In this document: positions 15,916 to 23,945 of the stretch, one piece after another | Position numbering within the stretch: position 1 is the stretch's first letter | Layout of the letters: every line of letters begins with the position of its first letter | DNA from: JAKSUT01 sp045616505 | GTDB taxonomy: Bacteria > Cyanobacteriota > Vampirovibrionia > Gastranaerophilales > Gastranaerophilaceae | Direction of reading: 5' to 3' | NCBI GenBank assembly: GCA_045616505.1 | Contig: JAZLGV010000030.1 | Location: forward strand, 1-62,316 | Length of the DNA stretch: 62,316 nt | Translations under genes and position numbers: made by a program | The notes under the pieces: generated by a model | What the model saw: the letters and a program-made list of their open reading frames with translations, nothing else | What the model was told of the DNA's origin: nothing | Databases searched by the model: none

Positions 15916-17478
15916 TTATGCTGCTTTTTCAGTATTTTGAGCTTTTTGAGCTTCTTTTTGCGCAAAATATTTTGTCATTGCCATATTGAATTTTGGAATA
16001 CCTATACCCAAAACTAAACCTGAGTATAAGTAACCAATTAGTTGAATACCAGTTAGCATAAGCATTTTTGATTTTGCATCTTTAGGTAATTTTTTGTACA
16101 TTTCAATAAATTTAGTTGAGCCTTTTTCCAAACATTTACTACCTAAAGCACTTTTCATAACTTCATTTCTTGAAATAACTTCAGAATTGAGGAATCTTTT
16201 GAATGCGTTACCTTCAGTTGCTTTTTTAACTAATTTTTGACCTGAAACTTTTTCAAATCCTCTTGCAGCTAAGTTTTGAACAAGACCAGGTAAAATCAAC
16301 CAGTTTGTGAAGCCTAATGAATCTTTAATTGCACCTTCTCTAAGTTCATTTTTATTTCTTGAGAACAACAATCTTGAAGCAATTGTTGTGCCATAAACAA
16401 ATTTGAATTGGTTAAGTGATGGCCAGAAACCTTTGAATTGAAGTTTTTTAGCAAGTTCTGAAGGTTTTCTTGTTATTGATACTAAAGCAAGTATGCCTGC
16501 AGTAGCAGCTGCGCCTGTTTTCAATATTTTGAAACCTGTTGAATCATCTTTTTCTCCGCCACCTACAAAACCTTTTTTACCAGTTCTTAATTCAGTTAAT
16601 TTTGTATTGATTGGTTGAACAGAGAAACCAATTGCAGCAGTTAATGCAATACCAAGAATTGATTTTGATAAGTTAAAACCTTTTAATTTTGAAATAAATT
16701 CTTTTTTAACTTGATTATTACTATCTAAAACTTTACCTTTCATAAATGCTTTAGTCATATTTGTAATATCATCAATATAAGTATCTAAAGTAGATGTTGA
16801 AGATAAATTAGCTTCACCTATTTTCTTTGATAATTTGTAACCTGTTTCAGCACCAGTATCAACTGTCAAAGCAGATTTAATAAAGTTTTTAGTTTCTTTT
16901 AATGATTTTTCATCTTTATTTTCAATTAAAGCATTTGATAATTTTTCAACAACTTCTTTTTGCGTTTTTTCAGAAATTTTAACATAGCCATTTTTTATTT
17001 CTTTTTGATTTGGACTAAATACTTCTGTGTTATCAAAAACTTTGTTTAAGAATGATTTCATATTATCAGCATTTTTGATATTACCAGCTTCATTTTTGAA
17101 TTCTGTTAAAATGTCTAATTGAGCATTATCTATTGTTAATTTATTTGCATTTACATCAAATTCTTTTTTAAATCCTTTAGCAAGCAATGAACCTGCACCC
17201 AATGCATAAGCACCCATTAAACCATCGTTGATATTGCTTGAAAATTCTCTGATACCAGTTTCAATACCAGCTTGAGGTCCTCTTTCTTTAGCATCAACTA
17301 CTGTACGAGGCAAGCACATACAACAAGCATCAACTGCTGAAGCACCAACGCCAGGGTTTGTTTGCAAGAAGTTTAATGCAGAAGCTGCTACTGCTGATGC
17401 ACCTTTAAAAGCTGGGGCTTGTTTTTGAGCTTTGTATTGAGTGTTTACTGTAATGTTTTGGGGTTTTTGTAATTTCAT
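15916..17478 (-). CDS. F-x-G-tagged membrane protein (paralogue A)
   Basis: A 520-residue protein of unknown function. An unstructured basic N-terminus ends in A-F-K-G at residues 23-26. Then come a conserved P-R-T-V-V-D-A-K block, hydrophobic stretches near 265-290 and 315-335, a QPIN motif, and the block QFKGFWPSLNQ followed by NELREGAIKD. All of these recur in the next gene (PRTIIESK, QPIN, QFKGLFPSMDQ, NDLREATLRD), so the two are tandem paralogues 48 bases apart. A last hydrophobic helix lies near residues 478-502. No catalytic motif is seen. Probably membrane-bound; the family appears specific to this lineage. Confidence 0.75.
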   Translation of the reverse strand: MKLQKPQNITVNTQYKAQKQAPAFKGASAVAASALNFLQTNPGVGASAVDACCMCLPRTVVDAKERGPQAGIETGIREFSSNINDGLMGAYALGAGSLLAKGFKKEFDVNANKLTIDNAQLDILTEFKNEAGNIKNADNMKSFLNKVFDNTEVFSPNQKEIKNGYVKISEKTQKEVVEKLSNALIENKDEKSLKETKNFIKSALTVDTGAETGYKLSKKIGEANLSSTSTLDTYIDDITNMTKAFMKGKVLDSNNQVKKEFISKLKGFNLSKSILGIALTAAIGFSVQPINTKLTELRTGKKGFVGGGEKDDSTGFKILKTGAAATAGILALVSITRKPSELAKKLQFKGFWPSLNQFKFVYGTTIASRLLFSRNKNELREGAIKDSLGFTNWLILPGLVQNLAARGFEKVSGQKLVKKATEGNAFKRFLNSEVISRNEVMKSALGSKCLEKGSTKFIEMYKKLPKDAKSKMLMLTGIQLIGYLYSGLVLGIGIPKFNMAMTKYFAQKEAQKAQNTEKAA

Positions 17479-17526
17479 AATGTTCTTATTTTCCTATTCG
17501 CCTAATCTTTATATCTTTTATACTAT

Positions 17527-19020
17527 TTATACTTTTTCTTGTTGTTTTTGAAGTTCTAATTGTTTTTCGGTTTTCTTTCTATTTATCGTTGGTACTATTA
17601 TACCCAAAACAAGAAGAGAAAAACCTAAATTTCCTAATTGACATATCGAACGTAACTTTTTCGTATCTTTTGTTAACAATTCTTCTGATGATTTAAGTGC
17701 TGTATCCTTTGTCCAATGTGCAATTTTCTTTAATATATTCTTTTCACCATTTTCTAAAGGTTTTAAATCGTTTAATAAAGTTTTTTTAGTAACTTTTTGC
17801 ATAATTGTTGCCATTCCTTTTGCAACATAATCACCTAAGAAATATAAAGCAGAGAATGTTGTTATATCCCTAAGTGTTGCTTCACGCAAATCATTTTTAT
17901 CTTGAGCTGCAGCCATTCTGCTTGCAAAAGTTGTTGTTGAAATAATTCTTGCTTGATCCATACTTGGGAACAAACCTTTGAATTGAGTAATGCTATCAAA
18001 CATAGCTTTTGAAGGCATTTTCATAATTGACAATAAAGAAACACCTAACATCAAGCCGATTGATTTAATTTTTTGTGCTGCCAAACCTGTTTTATCTTGA
18101 GCTGCAGCACCTTCTTTACCGAAATCTTTATAAATTGGAGCGCCTTTAACACCAGAAGTTTTTTCTGTAATCCATCTGTTAATTGGTTGAGCCATAATTG
18201 CCAAAGGAAGAATTAATGCTAAACCACCTAAACTTTTTGTTCTTACTAATTTAGATGCTTTTTTAGCAAATGCTTTTGCAGCTTCTTCAGTTGCTTCACC
18301 TTTTGTCAATTCTTTCAACAAAGCTGGTGAATTTTTGATAACTGAACCTAAATCTTGAGTGAAATATTTTTCACTTGCTCCCATTTTAATATTTTGAGAA
18401 ACACCAGTTTTTTCAACGATTTTTTTGAATGCTTCATCAATTTGATTTTTTGAAACTTTTTCATCAAATACTGAATTTGTTAATGTTTTAATGCTTTCAG
18501 AAAAATCAATTCCTTCGAAAGATTTAACATTTTTTCCATCAACACCAGAAGTATTTTCTAAAATATTTTTAAAAGTTCTATATACTCTTGCTTTTGGACC
18601 TTTTTCAAAACCATCTATTGCTTTATCACCAACTGTTGCCCAAGTTTGAGAAACAAGATTTATAGTATCTGAATTTGCAAAGCAATGAGATAAATCTGTT
18701 GCTTCTTTACCCATAATGCCTTTTTGTGCAAGTTTTGCAATACCTGCAACTAAAAAGCCTGGTAACATACAATTAATTAATAAGCCTGAAGATTCTCTTC
18801 TAAATGCTTCAAAACCAGCAAAAGCGTTTGTTTTGCTTTCGATAATAGTTCTTGGAACAATAGCTGTCGCCATATCTGTAACTGCAACGTTTAACATTGG
18901 AATTGATTCGCAAACTTGTGTTGCAGCAATAACAGCTTCGCCCACGCCTCTAAAGTTTTGAGTTTGAGCTCTGTTAGTATTCTTGTTATTCAATTCTATA
19001 TTGTTTATTGCTTTAATCAT
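17527..19020 (-). CDS. F-x-G-tagged membrane protein (paralogue B)
   Basis: A 497-residue paralogue of the gene after it on the same strand. It starts with a polar asparagine-rich leader ending in N-F-R-G (residues 22-25), then a hydrophobic segment, the PRTIIESK block, a charged middle, and a C-terminal membrane half with QPIN and QFKGLFPS motifs. It is transcribed first. Two TACATGTA palindromes lie just upstream of its ATG. A weak AGGGA site precedes the start. Function unknown; a surface or membrane structural role is a guess. Confidence 0.75.
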   Translation of the reverse strand: MIKAINNIELNNKNTNRAQTQNFRGVGEAVIAATQVCESIPMLNVAVTDMATAIVPRTIIESKTNAFAGFEAFRRESSGLLINCMLPGFLVAGIAKLAQKGIMGKEATDLSHCFANSDTINLVSQTWATVGDKAIDGFEKGPKARVYRTFKNILENTSGVDGKNVKSFEGIDFSESIKTLTNSVFDEKVSKNQIDEAFKKIVEKTGVSQNIKMGASEKYFTQDLGSVIKNSPALLKELTKGEATEEAAKAFAKKASKLVRTKSLGGLALILPLAIMAQPINRWITEKTSGVKGAPIYKDFGKEGAAAQDKTGLAAQKIKSIGLMLGVSLLSIMKMPSKAMFDSITQFKGLFPSMDQARIISTTTFASRMAAAQDKNDLREATLRDITTFSALYFLGDYVAKGMATIMQKVTKKTLLNDLKPLENGEKNILKKIAHWTKDTALKSSEELLTKDTKKLRSICQLGNLGFSLLVLGIIVPTINRKKTEKQLELQKQQEKV

Positions 19021-19030
19021 TTGTCCCTAA

Positions 19031-19060
19031 TACATGTATAATAACAGATATACATGTATA
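19031..19060 (-). promoter_or_regulatory. Pair of TACATGTA palindromes
   Basis: TACATGTATA occurs at 19031-19040 and again at 19051-19060, exactly 20 bp (two helical turns) apart, 10 bases before the paralogue B start. The spacing is that of a two-site operator. A possible minus-strand -10 (TATTAT) lies between them. Confidence 0.45.
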
Positions 19061-19191
19061 TTAAAAACATGCGAAAAGAAAAATTGCCTTTTATACACTT
19101 AATGTAAAATTTATGTAAAGATTGTTTTTTGATTTTTTTTATAAAAATTAAAAAATTAAATCAAAACTTTGACTTTTGTAGTAGAAAACAT

Positions 19192-19234
19192 AAAAAAAGA
19201 AGTCAAATTGCTAAAAATTCAACAATTTGACCTC
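19192..19234 (-). terminator. Terminator after nupC
   Basis: On the minus strand GAGGTCAAATTG and CAATTTGACTTC pair across a 12-base loop and are followed by a run of seven T. It lies just beyond the nupC stop. Confidence 0.85.
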
Positions 19235-19269
19235 TTAATTTTTATGTAAATTTTTGTATCAATTTTTTA

Positions 19270-20547
19270 TTAGCCTAATAAAATTCCTGCAATACATGCA
19301 GACATATAAGATGCCATTGTACCACAAATCAAAGCTCTTACACCTAATCTAGATAGATTCTTTCTTTGATTTGGAGCAATTTCACCAATACCACCTATTT
19401 GAATTGCGATAGAACTCAAGTTTCCAAAACCACATAAAGCAAAACTTGCGATAATGAAACTTTTATTTGCAAGAACATCTTTTAGTGCTGCTAAATCGAT
19501 GTAACCTAACATTTCATTGGCAATAAATTTTGTTCCTAACATTGAACCAACTGCCATTGAATCTTGCGATGGAACACCCATTAAATAAGCGAATATAGAG
19601 AAAACTTTTCCTACTAAATCTTTTAGTGTTAAGTGATCTATATTCAGACCAATAAATGCAAGGTTCATGTGTAAAGTTTGATGTAAGAATAGACCAAGTT
19701 TGATTAAGAACCAGTCAAACATTGCAATCAAAGCAACAAAAGCAATTAGTACCCCAATAACTTTCATTGCAACATCAAAACCATCTGATGCTCCTCTTGC
19801 AATTGCATCAATAACATTAACATGTGTTCTTCTTCTTGAAATTTTTACTTCTTTTTTAGTTTGAGGTTCGCCTGTTTCGGGATAAACAATTTTTGTCATA
19901 ACAAGCGCCCCTGGAGCAGCCATAATTGATGCGGCTAATAAGTATTCAGCTGGAACACCCATGCCAACATAAATTGCCATTGTTCCACCAGAAATACATG
20001 CCATACTACCTGCCATTGATGCTAAAAGTTCTGAACGGGTAAGGTTTGGAACATAAGGTTTAATCATAATTTGAGCCATGATTTGACCCACAAAAGAGCT
20101 AGCTACATTTGAAAATGCTTCTGCACCTGAAACGTCCATTAGCTTATACATGGCTTTGCTTAAAACAGCTACAACTCTTTGCATTATGTGGTAGTAATAT
20201 AATATATTAACTATAACTGTCATTAAAATGGTTGTAGCAATTAAAGTTATCGCAAATATAAATGCCCCTGAACCAAATGTATCTCCCATTTTAAGGTTAT
20301 TTGCTAAAGGTCCAAATAAAAATTCTGCACCTGTCATTGAAAAGTCTAATATTTTTTGGATAAAAACACCGATAGTACCAAAAATAACTTTTCCTACAGA
20401 TGTTTTTAATACAAATACAGCAAGCAAAATTTGAAGCAAAAAGCCCATACCGACTGTTTTTAGATTAATTGCACGTTTGTTGTTAGACATCAAAAATGCA
20501 ATTAAAAATATTACTAAAATCCCTATTAATCCAAATAATCTACTCAT
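19270..20547 (-). CDS. nupC: Concentrative nucleoside transporter (NupC/CNT)
   Basis: A 425-residue inner-membrane nucleoside:cation symporter. The CNT fold is seen in the many hydrophobic helices, the GTMAIYVGMGVPAEYLLAASIMAAPGAL segment with the conserved Ala-Pro, and the C-terminal ALCGFGNLSSIAIQIGG block that lines the nucleoside site. It is last in mtaP-yggT-nupC, 10 bases after yggT. Together with the phosphorylase it points to nucleoside salvage. Confidence 0.92.
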   Translation of the reverse strand: MSRLFGLIGILVIFLIAFLMSNNKRAINLKTVGMGFLLQILLAVFVLKTSVGKVIFGTIGVFIQKILDFSMTGAEFLFGPLANNLKMGDTFGSGAFIFAITLIATTILMTVIVNILYYYHIMQRVVAVLSKAMYKLMDVSGAEAFSNVASSFVGQIMAQIMIKPYVPNLTRSELLASMAGSMACISGGTMAIYVGMGVPAEYLLAASIMAAPGALVMTKIVYPETGEPQTKKEVKISRRRTHVNVIDAIARGASDGFDVAMKVIGVLIAFVALIAMFDWFLIKLGLFLHQTLHMNLAFIGLNIDHLTLKDLVGKVFSIFAYLMGVPSQDSMAVGSMLGTKFIANEMLGYIDLAALKDVLANKSFIIASFALCGFGNLSSIAIQIGGIGEIAPNQRKNLSRLGVRALICGTMASYMSACIAGILLG

Positions 20548-20557
20548 ATTATAAACC

Positions 20558-20824
20558 CTATCCTAAAATTGAACGAACAAGACTAACAACAATTGTTTGA
20601 ATAATTTGAAGAACAATTATTGCAATAATTGGAGAGAAATCAAGACCTCCAAAAGGAGGGATTACTCTTCTGAATATATCCAAATAAGCATCTGTAACTT
20701 CTCTTATTGCTTTAACAGGTTGTTTTTCCCAATTGATTGTTGGAATCCATGTTAGAAAAATTCTTATAATTATTAGTAATGAATAAAAATAAAAAACTTC
20801 ATTTATAAATAAAGCCATGCTCAT
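20558..20824 (-). CDS. YggT family membrane protein
   Basis: An 88-residue protein with two transmembrane helices separated by the YggT signature (RIFLTWIP, then DAYLDIFRRVIPPFGGLDFSPI). The family occurs in bacteria and in plastids/cyanobacteria (Ycf19) and is linked to membrane organisation and cell division. The ATG at 20824 has a textbook GGAGG site; an in-frame ATG two codons later is less likely. Lies 10 bases after mtaP. Confidence 0.88.
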   Translation of the reverse strand: MSMALFINEVFYFYSLLIIIRIFLTWIPTINWEKQPVKAIREVTDAYLDIFRRVIPPFGGLDFSPIIAIIVLQIIQTIVVSLVRSILG

Positions 20825-20833
20825 GGTTGCCTC

Positions 20834-21637
20834 CTACACTTGAGAATCTTTTAATGTAGTCGCACAAGAACAATTTTTTCTTTCAGCTGGGATTTTTTCA
20901 ATCATTGTAAATAGTAATGATTTTAATTTATCAATATTTGAATTAAATACTTTTATTACTTCATGGTGAGAAACAGGAGGTACATCACCAACCAAACCAG
21001 CATCGTAATCTGTAATTAAAGATATATTTAATGGACACATATCCATTTCACGTACTAAATAATTTTCAGGGAATGCAGTCATGTTAATTACTTCCCAACC
21101 TTGAGCAGTAAAGAATTTTGATTCGGCTTTTGTTGAAAATCTAGGTCCATTAATTACAACAACTGTACCTGTTTCGTGAACTGTAATACCTAAATCTTTT
21201 GCAGTTTGAATTGCTAAACTTCTCATTTCTGGACAATATAAATCAGCAGGTGATGGGTGAGCAACAACAGGACCTTCAATTGTTGTTGATAATCTGCCTT
21301 GAGTCCAATCTACAAATTGGTCGCAAATTACGAAATCACCAGGTTTAACATCTTTTTGCAAACTTCCTGCTGCACATGGAGATATAACTCTTTCTACACC
21401 AATATGTTTCATTGCCCAAACATTAGCTCTATAATTGATAAGATGAGGCATAATTGTATGATTTCTTCCATGCCTTGGCATAAATGCAACACTTACATCT
21501 CCAATTTTACCTATAAATAAATTGTCACTTGGCATACCGTAAGGAGTTGCAATTTTAACCTCTTCGATATTATCTAAAAATTTGTAAAAACCTGAACCAC
21601 CGAATACGCCAACGCTTGCCAATTTTTTTTCTGTCAT
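20834..21637 (-). CDS. mtnP: S-methyl-5'-thioadenosine phosphorylase
   Basis: A 267-residue purine nucleoside phosphorylase family enzyme. It cleaves methylthioadenosine with phosphate to adenine and methylthioribose-1-phosphate. Seen: GVFGGSGFY phosphate loop, MPRHGRNH, the CAAGSLQ block, and the NMTAFPE / TDYD adenine-site motifs that separate MTAP from guanosine-type enzymes. Start fixed by AGGAG. First gene of the mtnP-yggT-nupC unit. Confidence 0.92.
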   Translation of the reverse strand: MTEKKLASVGVFGGSGFYKFLDNIEEVKIATPYGMPSDNLFIGKIGDVSVAFMPRHGRNHTIMPHLINYRANVWAMKHIGVERVISPCAAGSLQKDVKPGDFVICDQFVDWTQGRLSTTIEGPVVAHPSPADLYCPEMRSLAIQTAKDLGITVHETGTVVVINGPRFSTKAESKFFTAQGWEVINMTAFPENYLVREMDMCPLNISLITDYDAGLVGDVPPVSHHEVIKVFNSNIDKLKSLLFTMIEKIPAERKNCSCATTLKDSQV

Positions 21638-21970
21638 ATCTATAATCTCCTAAAAACTAATCTGTAAATTATAGTAGCATAAACACAAAAAACTTCTTTA
21701 AAAATTTATCAAAAAAACTCACATAACTTTACAAGAAAACCCCCTCATAGGTGTGATTTGAGCATCAGGGTTGATTTTTAATATTTTTGTATTATGATGT
21801 TGATACAACTTTTTCCTTTGGGAAATTTAAAAGGTTCAAAAAACCTTTTTAACATTCAGGGAACTATATTGAAAACTAGCAAAGTAGAAATAGTAAATAC
21901 AACTATACAATGTAGCGTGACTGAGTGAGTACCAAACGGAAATTTCAATTTACAACCTCAGAGGATTTAC
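21638..21970 (+). promoter_or_regulatory. Promoter and long structured leader of the lytic transglycosylase gene
   Basis: A 333-base gap. A plausible sigma-70 promoter is TTGATT (21771-21776), 16 bp, TATGAT (21793-21798). The roughly 165-base leader then holds a terminator-like hairpin AAAAGGTT/AACCTTTT plus T (21829-21850), and farther on CTATATTG (21864-21871) that can pair with CAATGTAG (21908-21915). A GAGGA ribosome site closes it. I could not match it to a named riboswitch; the long leader before a cell-wall hydrolase suggests attenuation. Confidence 0.5.
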
Positions 21971-22654
21971 ATGATTAGAAAAGCAGTAATTTGCACTATC
22001 GCAATAGTGTGTTTACTAGGCCAACAAGTCAGAGCAAATCAAACAGAAATCAGCGAAACAAAAGTTAAAGAGTCAATTGTTAAACACTCTTTGGAGCTAG
22101 GTATAGACCCAGCACTTGCTTTAAGTATCGCAAAATCAGAATCAGGTTTCAGACACGACAAAAGAAGTGCTGTCGGTGCTGTAGGTGTTATGCAAATTAT
22201 GCCTTCAACAGCTAAGAAGCTTGGTATTAATCCTTATTATTTGAGTGAAAATATTAAGGGTGGTTTGATGTATTACAAACGTCTTTACAATATGTTTGGC
22301 TCTACTGAATTAGCACTTGCAGCTTACAATGCAGGTCCAGGAACGGTAAAAAGATGTGGAAATGCGATTCCTCCATACAGAGAAACTAGAAAGTTTGTTT
22401 CTCAAATTATGACAGAGTATGGACATCAAAAAGCATCTCCTGATCCAGCTATTTCAAGAGTAAAAACAGGAAATTATACTCCTGTTGAATTTAAACACGC
22501 TAAGACAGCGCCTATTGCAAAAGTACAACAACAAAAACCGATTACTCTAAAGGACGTTCAAGTTCAAAGAATATCAGTTCAACCTGTTAGAACTCCTGCC
22601 GTTGTGAGAGTACAAACTACTCCAGTGGTGCTTCCAAGACAAGGTGTTATCTAA
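21971..22654 (+). CDS. Secreted lytic transglycosylase (SLT domain)
   Basis: A 227-residue exported murein hydrolase. A signal peptide (1-22, cleavage after VRA) is followed by the goose-lysozyme-like SLT domain (about 33-147) with catalytic Glu57 in K-S-E-S-G-F, then GVMQIMPSTAKKLG and AAYNAGPGTV. It cleaves peptidoglycan between MurNAc and GlcNAc. The C-terminal 70 residues are a Val/Gln/Pro-rich low-complexity tail that may bind the wall. Start set by GAGGA. Confidence 0.93.
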   Translation: MIRKAVICTIAIVCLLGQQVRANQTEISETKVKESIVKHSLELGIDPALALSIAKSESGFRHDKRSAVGAVGVMQIMPSTAKKLGINPYYLSENIKGGLMYYKRLYNMFGSTELALAAYNAGPGTVKRCGNAIPPYRETRKFVSQIMTEYGHQKASPDPAISRVKTGNYTPVEFKHAKTAPIAKVQQQKPITLKDVQVQRISVQPVRTPAVVRVQTTPVVLPRQGVI

Positions 22655-22675
22655 TAATTTAAAATTTAAGTACAG

Positions 22676-22708
22676 AAAAGCGATTGATTTTTATCAGTCG
22701 CTTTTTTA
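22676..22708 (+). terminator. Terminator of the transglycosylase gene
   Basis: AAAAGCGATTGA and TCAGTCGCTTTT form a stem with one G-T wobble pair (loop TTTTTA), followed by T-rich sequence. Confidence 0.85.
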
Positions 22709-22822
22709 TTTTGTTTGAAATTAAAATTATTTTTTGTATCGTTTTTGTAATTCGATTGTTTTATGTATTCTAATATTTTATTTTTATTGTATTATATGAA
22801 AAGGTAGATAGGAGAGAATTGC

Positions 22823-23497
22823 ATGTTCAACGAAACAAAATCTCACGAAATTACAGTCGACGTAGTTATTCTTACTATAAAAAACGATACTTTAAGAGTA
22901 TTGCTTGTTAAGAGAACAAACGAACCTTTCAAAGGCAGATGGGCTATCCCTGGTGGATTTATCAGATTATCTGAAAATTTAGACGAAGCTGCTTTGAGAG
23001 TTTTGAAAGAAAAAACAAATGTTGATAACATTTATCTTGAACAGCTATACACTTTCGGCGATCCACTTAGAAGAACAGATGCCAGAGTTATAACTTGCGC
23101 TTATTTCGCTTTAATAAGAGAAGAAGATGTAGATGTATTTGATAGTGCAGATGTTGAATGGCATAAAGTTTACGAACTTCCTCCTCTTGCATTTGACCAC
23201 AAAGAAATTATTGAATACTCTTTGAAAAGAACAAGAGAAAGATTGGAAATGTGTCCTGTTGCATATCAATTATTAAACCAAAAATTCACTCTTACAGAAA
23301 TGCAAAAATCTTATGAGCTAATTATGAATAAAAGTCTTGATAAAAGAAACTTCAGAAAAAAAGCTCTTACTACCCCTGGATTGAGAGAATTGGACGAATA
23401 TTCAAAATCTAAATCTAAACGTCCAGCAAGATTATACACATTTGAAAGTATTTCTCTTGATTCAAAACGTGCACACTTCATCAAAAAGAAAAATTAG
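22823..23497 (+). CDS. Degenerate Nudix protein with NrtR-type C-terminal domain
   Basis: A 224-residue protein. Residues 8-140 are a Nudix fold (WAIPGGFI, then Nudix box from Gly45 to Lys64). In the box the catalytic glutamates are partly lost: the RE pair reads R59-V60 and the last E is Lys64, while E51 and E63 remain. Residues about 150-215 match the winged-helix domain that follows Nudix in NrtR regulators (FTLTEMQKSYE, RNFRKK). A sensor-type transcription factor for an NAD- or ADP-ribose-like ligand is therefore more likely than a hydrolase (inference). Strong GGAGAG site. Adjacent to secG but probably unrelated. Confidence 0.75.
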   Translation: MFNETKSHEITVDVVILTIKNDTLRVLLVKRTNEPFKGRWAIPGGFIRLSENLDEAALRVLKEKTNVDNIYLEQLYTFGDPLRRTDARVITCAYFALIREEDVDVFDSADVEWHKVYELPPLAFDHKEIIEYSLKRTRERLEMCPVAYQLLNQKFTLTEMQKSYELIMNKSLDKRNFRKKALTTPGLRELDEYSKSKSKRPARLYTFESISLDSKRAHFIKKKN

Positions 23498-23506
23498 GGA
23501 GATAAA

Positions 23507-23731
23507 ATGCTTACACTAACTTGGATTATACAAATTGTATCAGCAGTATTGCTAATTGTACTTATATTATTACATTCACCAAAAGGCGATGGAATTGCAG
23601 GGATTGGTGGTGCTAGTCATTTATTTTCATCACAAAAAAGTGCAGAAGCTGGTTTAAATAAAATTACTATGTATGTATCTGTAGTATTTTTAATTTGTAC
23701 TTTCTTGTTAGGTTTTGGAATTATCAAATAA
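23507..23731 (+). CDS. secG: Preprotein translocase subunit SecG
   Basis: A 74-residue protein with two transmembrane helices joined by the SecG loop (LHSPKGDGIAGIGGASHLFSSQKSAE). It assists SecYE-mediated export. GGGAGA site, 9 bases after the Nudix gene, so the two share a transcript. Confidence 0.9.
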   Translation: MLTLTWIIQIVSAVLLIVLILLHSPKGDGIAGIGGASHLFSSQKSAEAGLNKITMYVSVVFLICTFLLGFGIIK

Positions 23732-23794
23732 AAATAATCTTTTTATATTAGAAAATTAAAAAATCTTCTCATATTTTAAAATGATTTTGAAAAA

Positions 23795-23844
23795 TTAGGT
23801 CTATAAAGGGTTTCGGCTCATTTATAGACCTAATGGTCTATAAA
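23795..23844 (+). promoter_or_regulatory. Mutually exclusive hairpins in the response-regulator leader
   Basis: TTAGGTCTATAAA (23795-23807) is perfectly complementary to TTTATAGACCTAA (23821-23833), a 13-bp stem with a 13-base loop. GGTCTATAAA recurs at 23835-23844 and can pair with the same central strand (23821-23830) across a TAAT loop. Only one pairing can form at a time, the geometry of a switch. No ligand class is recognised. Confidence 0.6.
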
Positions 23845-23940
23845 TAAATTAATCTTTGAGTTGATGAAAACATCCTCTGTTGAGAGGTATAGTAAAGACA
23901 CAAAGCGAATAGTTTATTTAAAAAATAATATTTAAGGAGT
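23845..23940 (+). ncRNA. Structured 5' leader, apparent three-way junction
   Basis: CTTTG (23854-23858) pairs with CAAAG (23901-23905), extended by AATAAA/TTTATT flanks. Inside are two small hairpins, GATG-AAAA-CATC (23863-23874) and CCTCT-GTTG-AGAGG (23874-23886, sharing the C at 23874), then GTATAGTAAAGACA. This resembles a riboswitch-like junction but fits none that I know. It ends close to the AAGGAG site of the response regulator. Confidence 0.4.
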
Positions 23941-23945
23941 AAGAA

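Noticed and set aside
21771..21970. A ydaO (c-di-AMP) riboswitch before the lytic transglycosylase.
   Set aside because: The conserved GGGGAAC and GGGGTGAA segments are missing; left as an unclassified leader.
23845..23940. A cyclic-di-GMP (GEMM) riboswitch before the response regulator.
   Set aside because: ACACAAAGC resembles the GEMM 3' part, but the GAAA tetraloop stem and the spacing do not fit.
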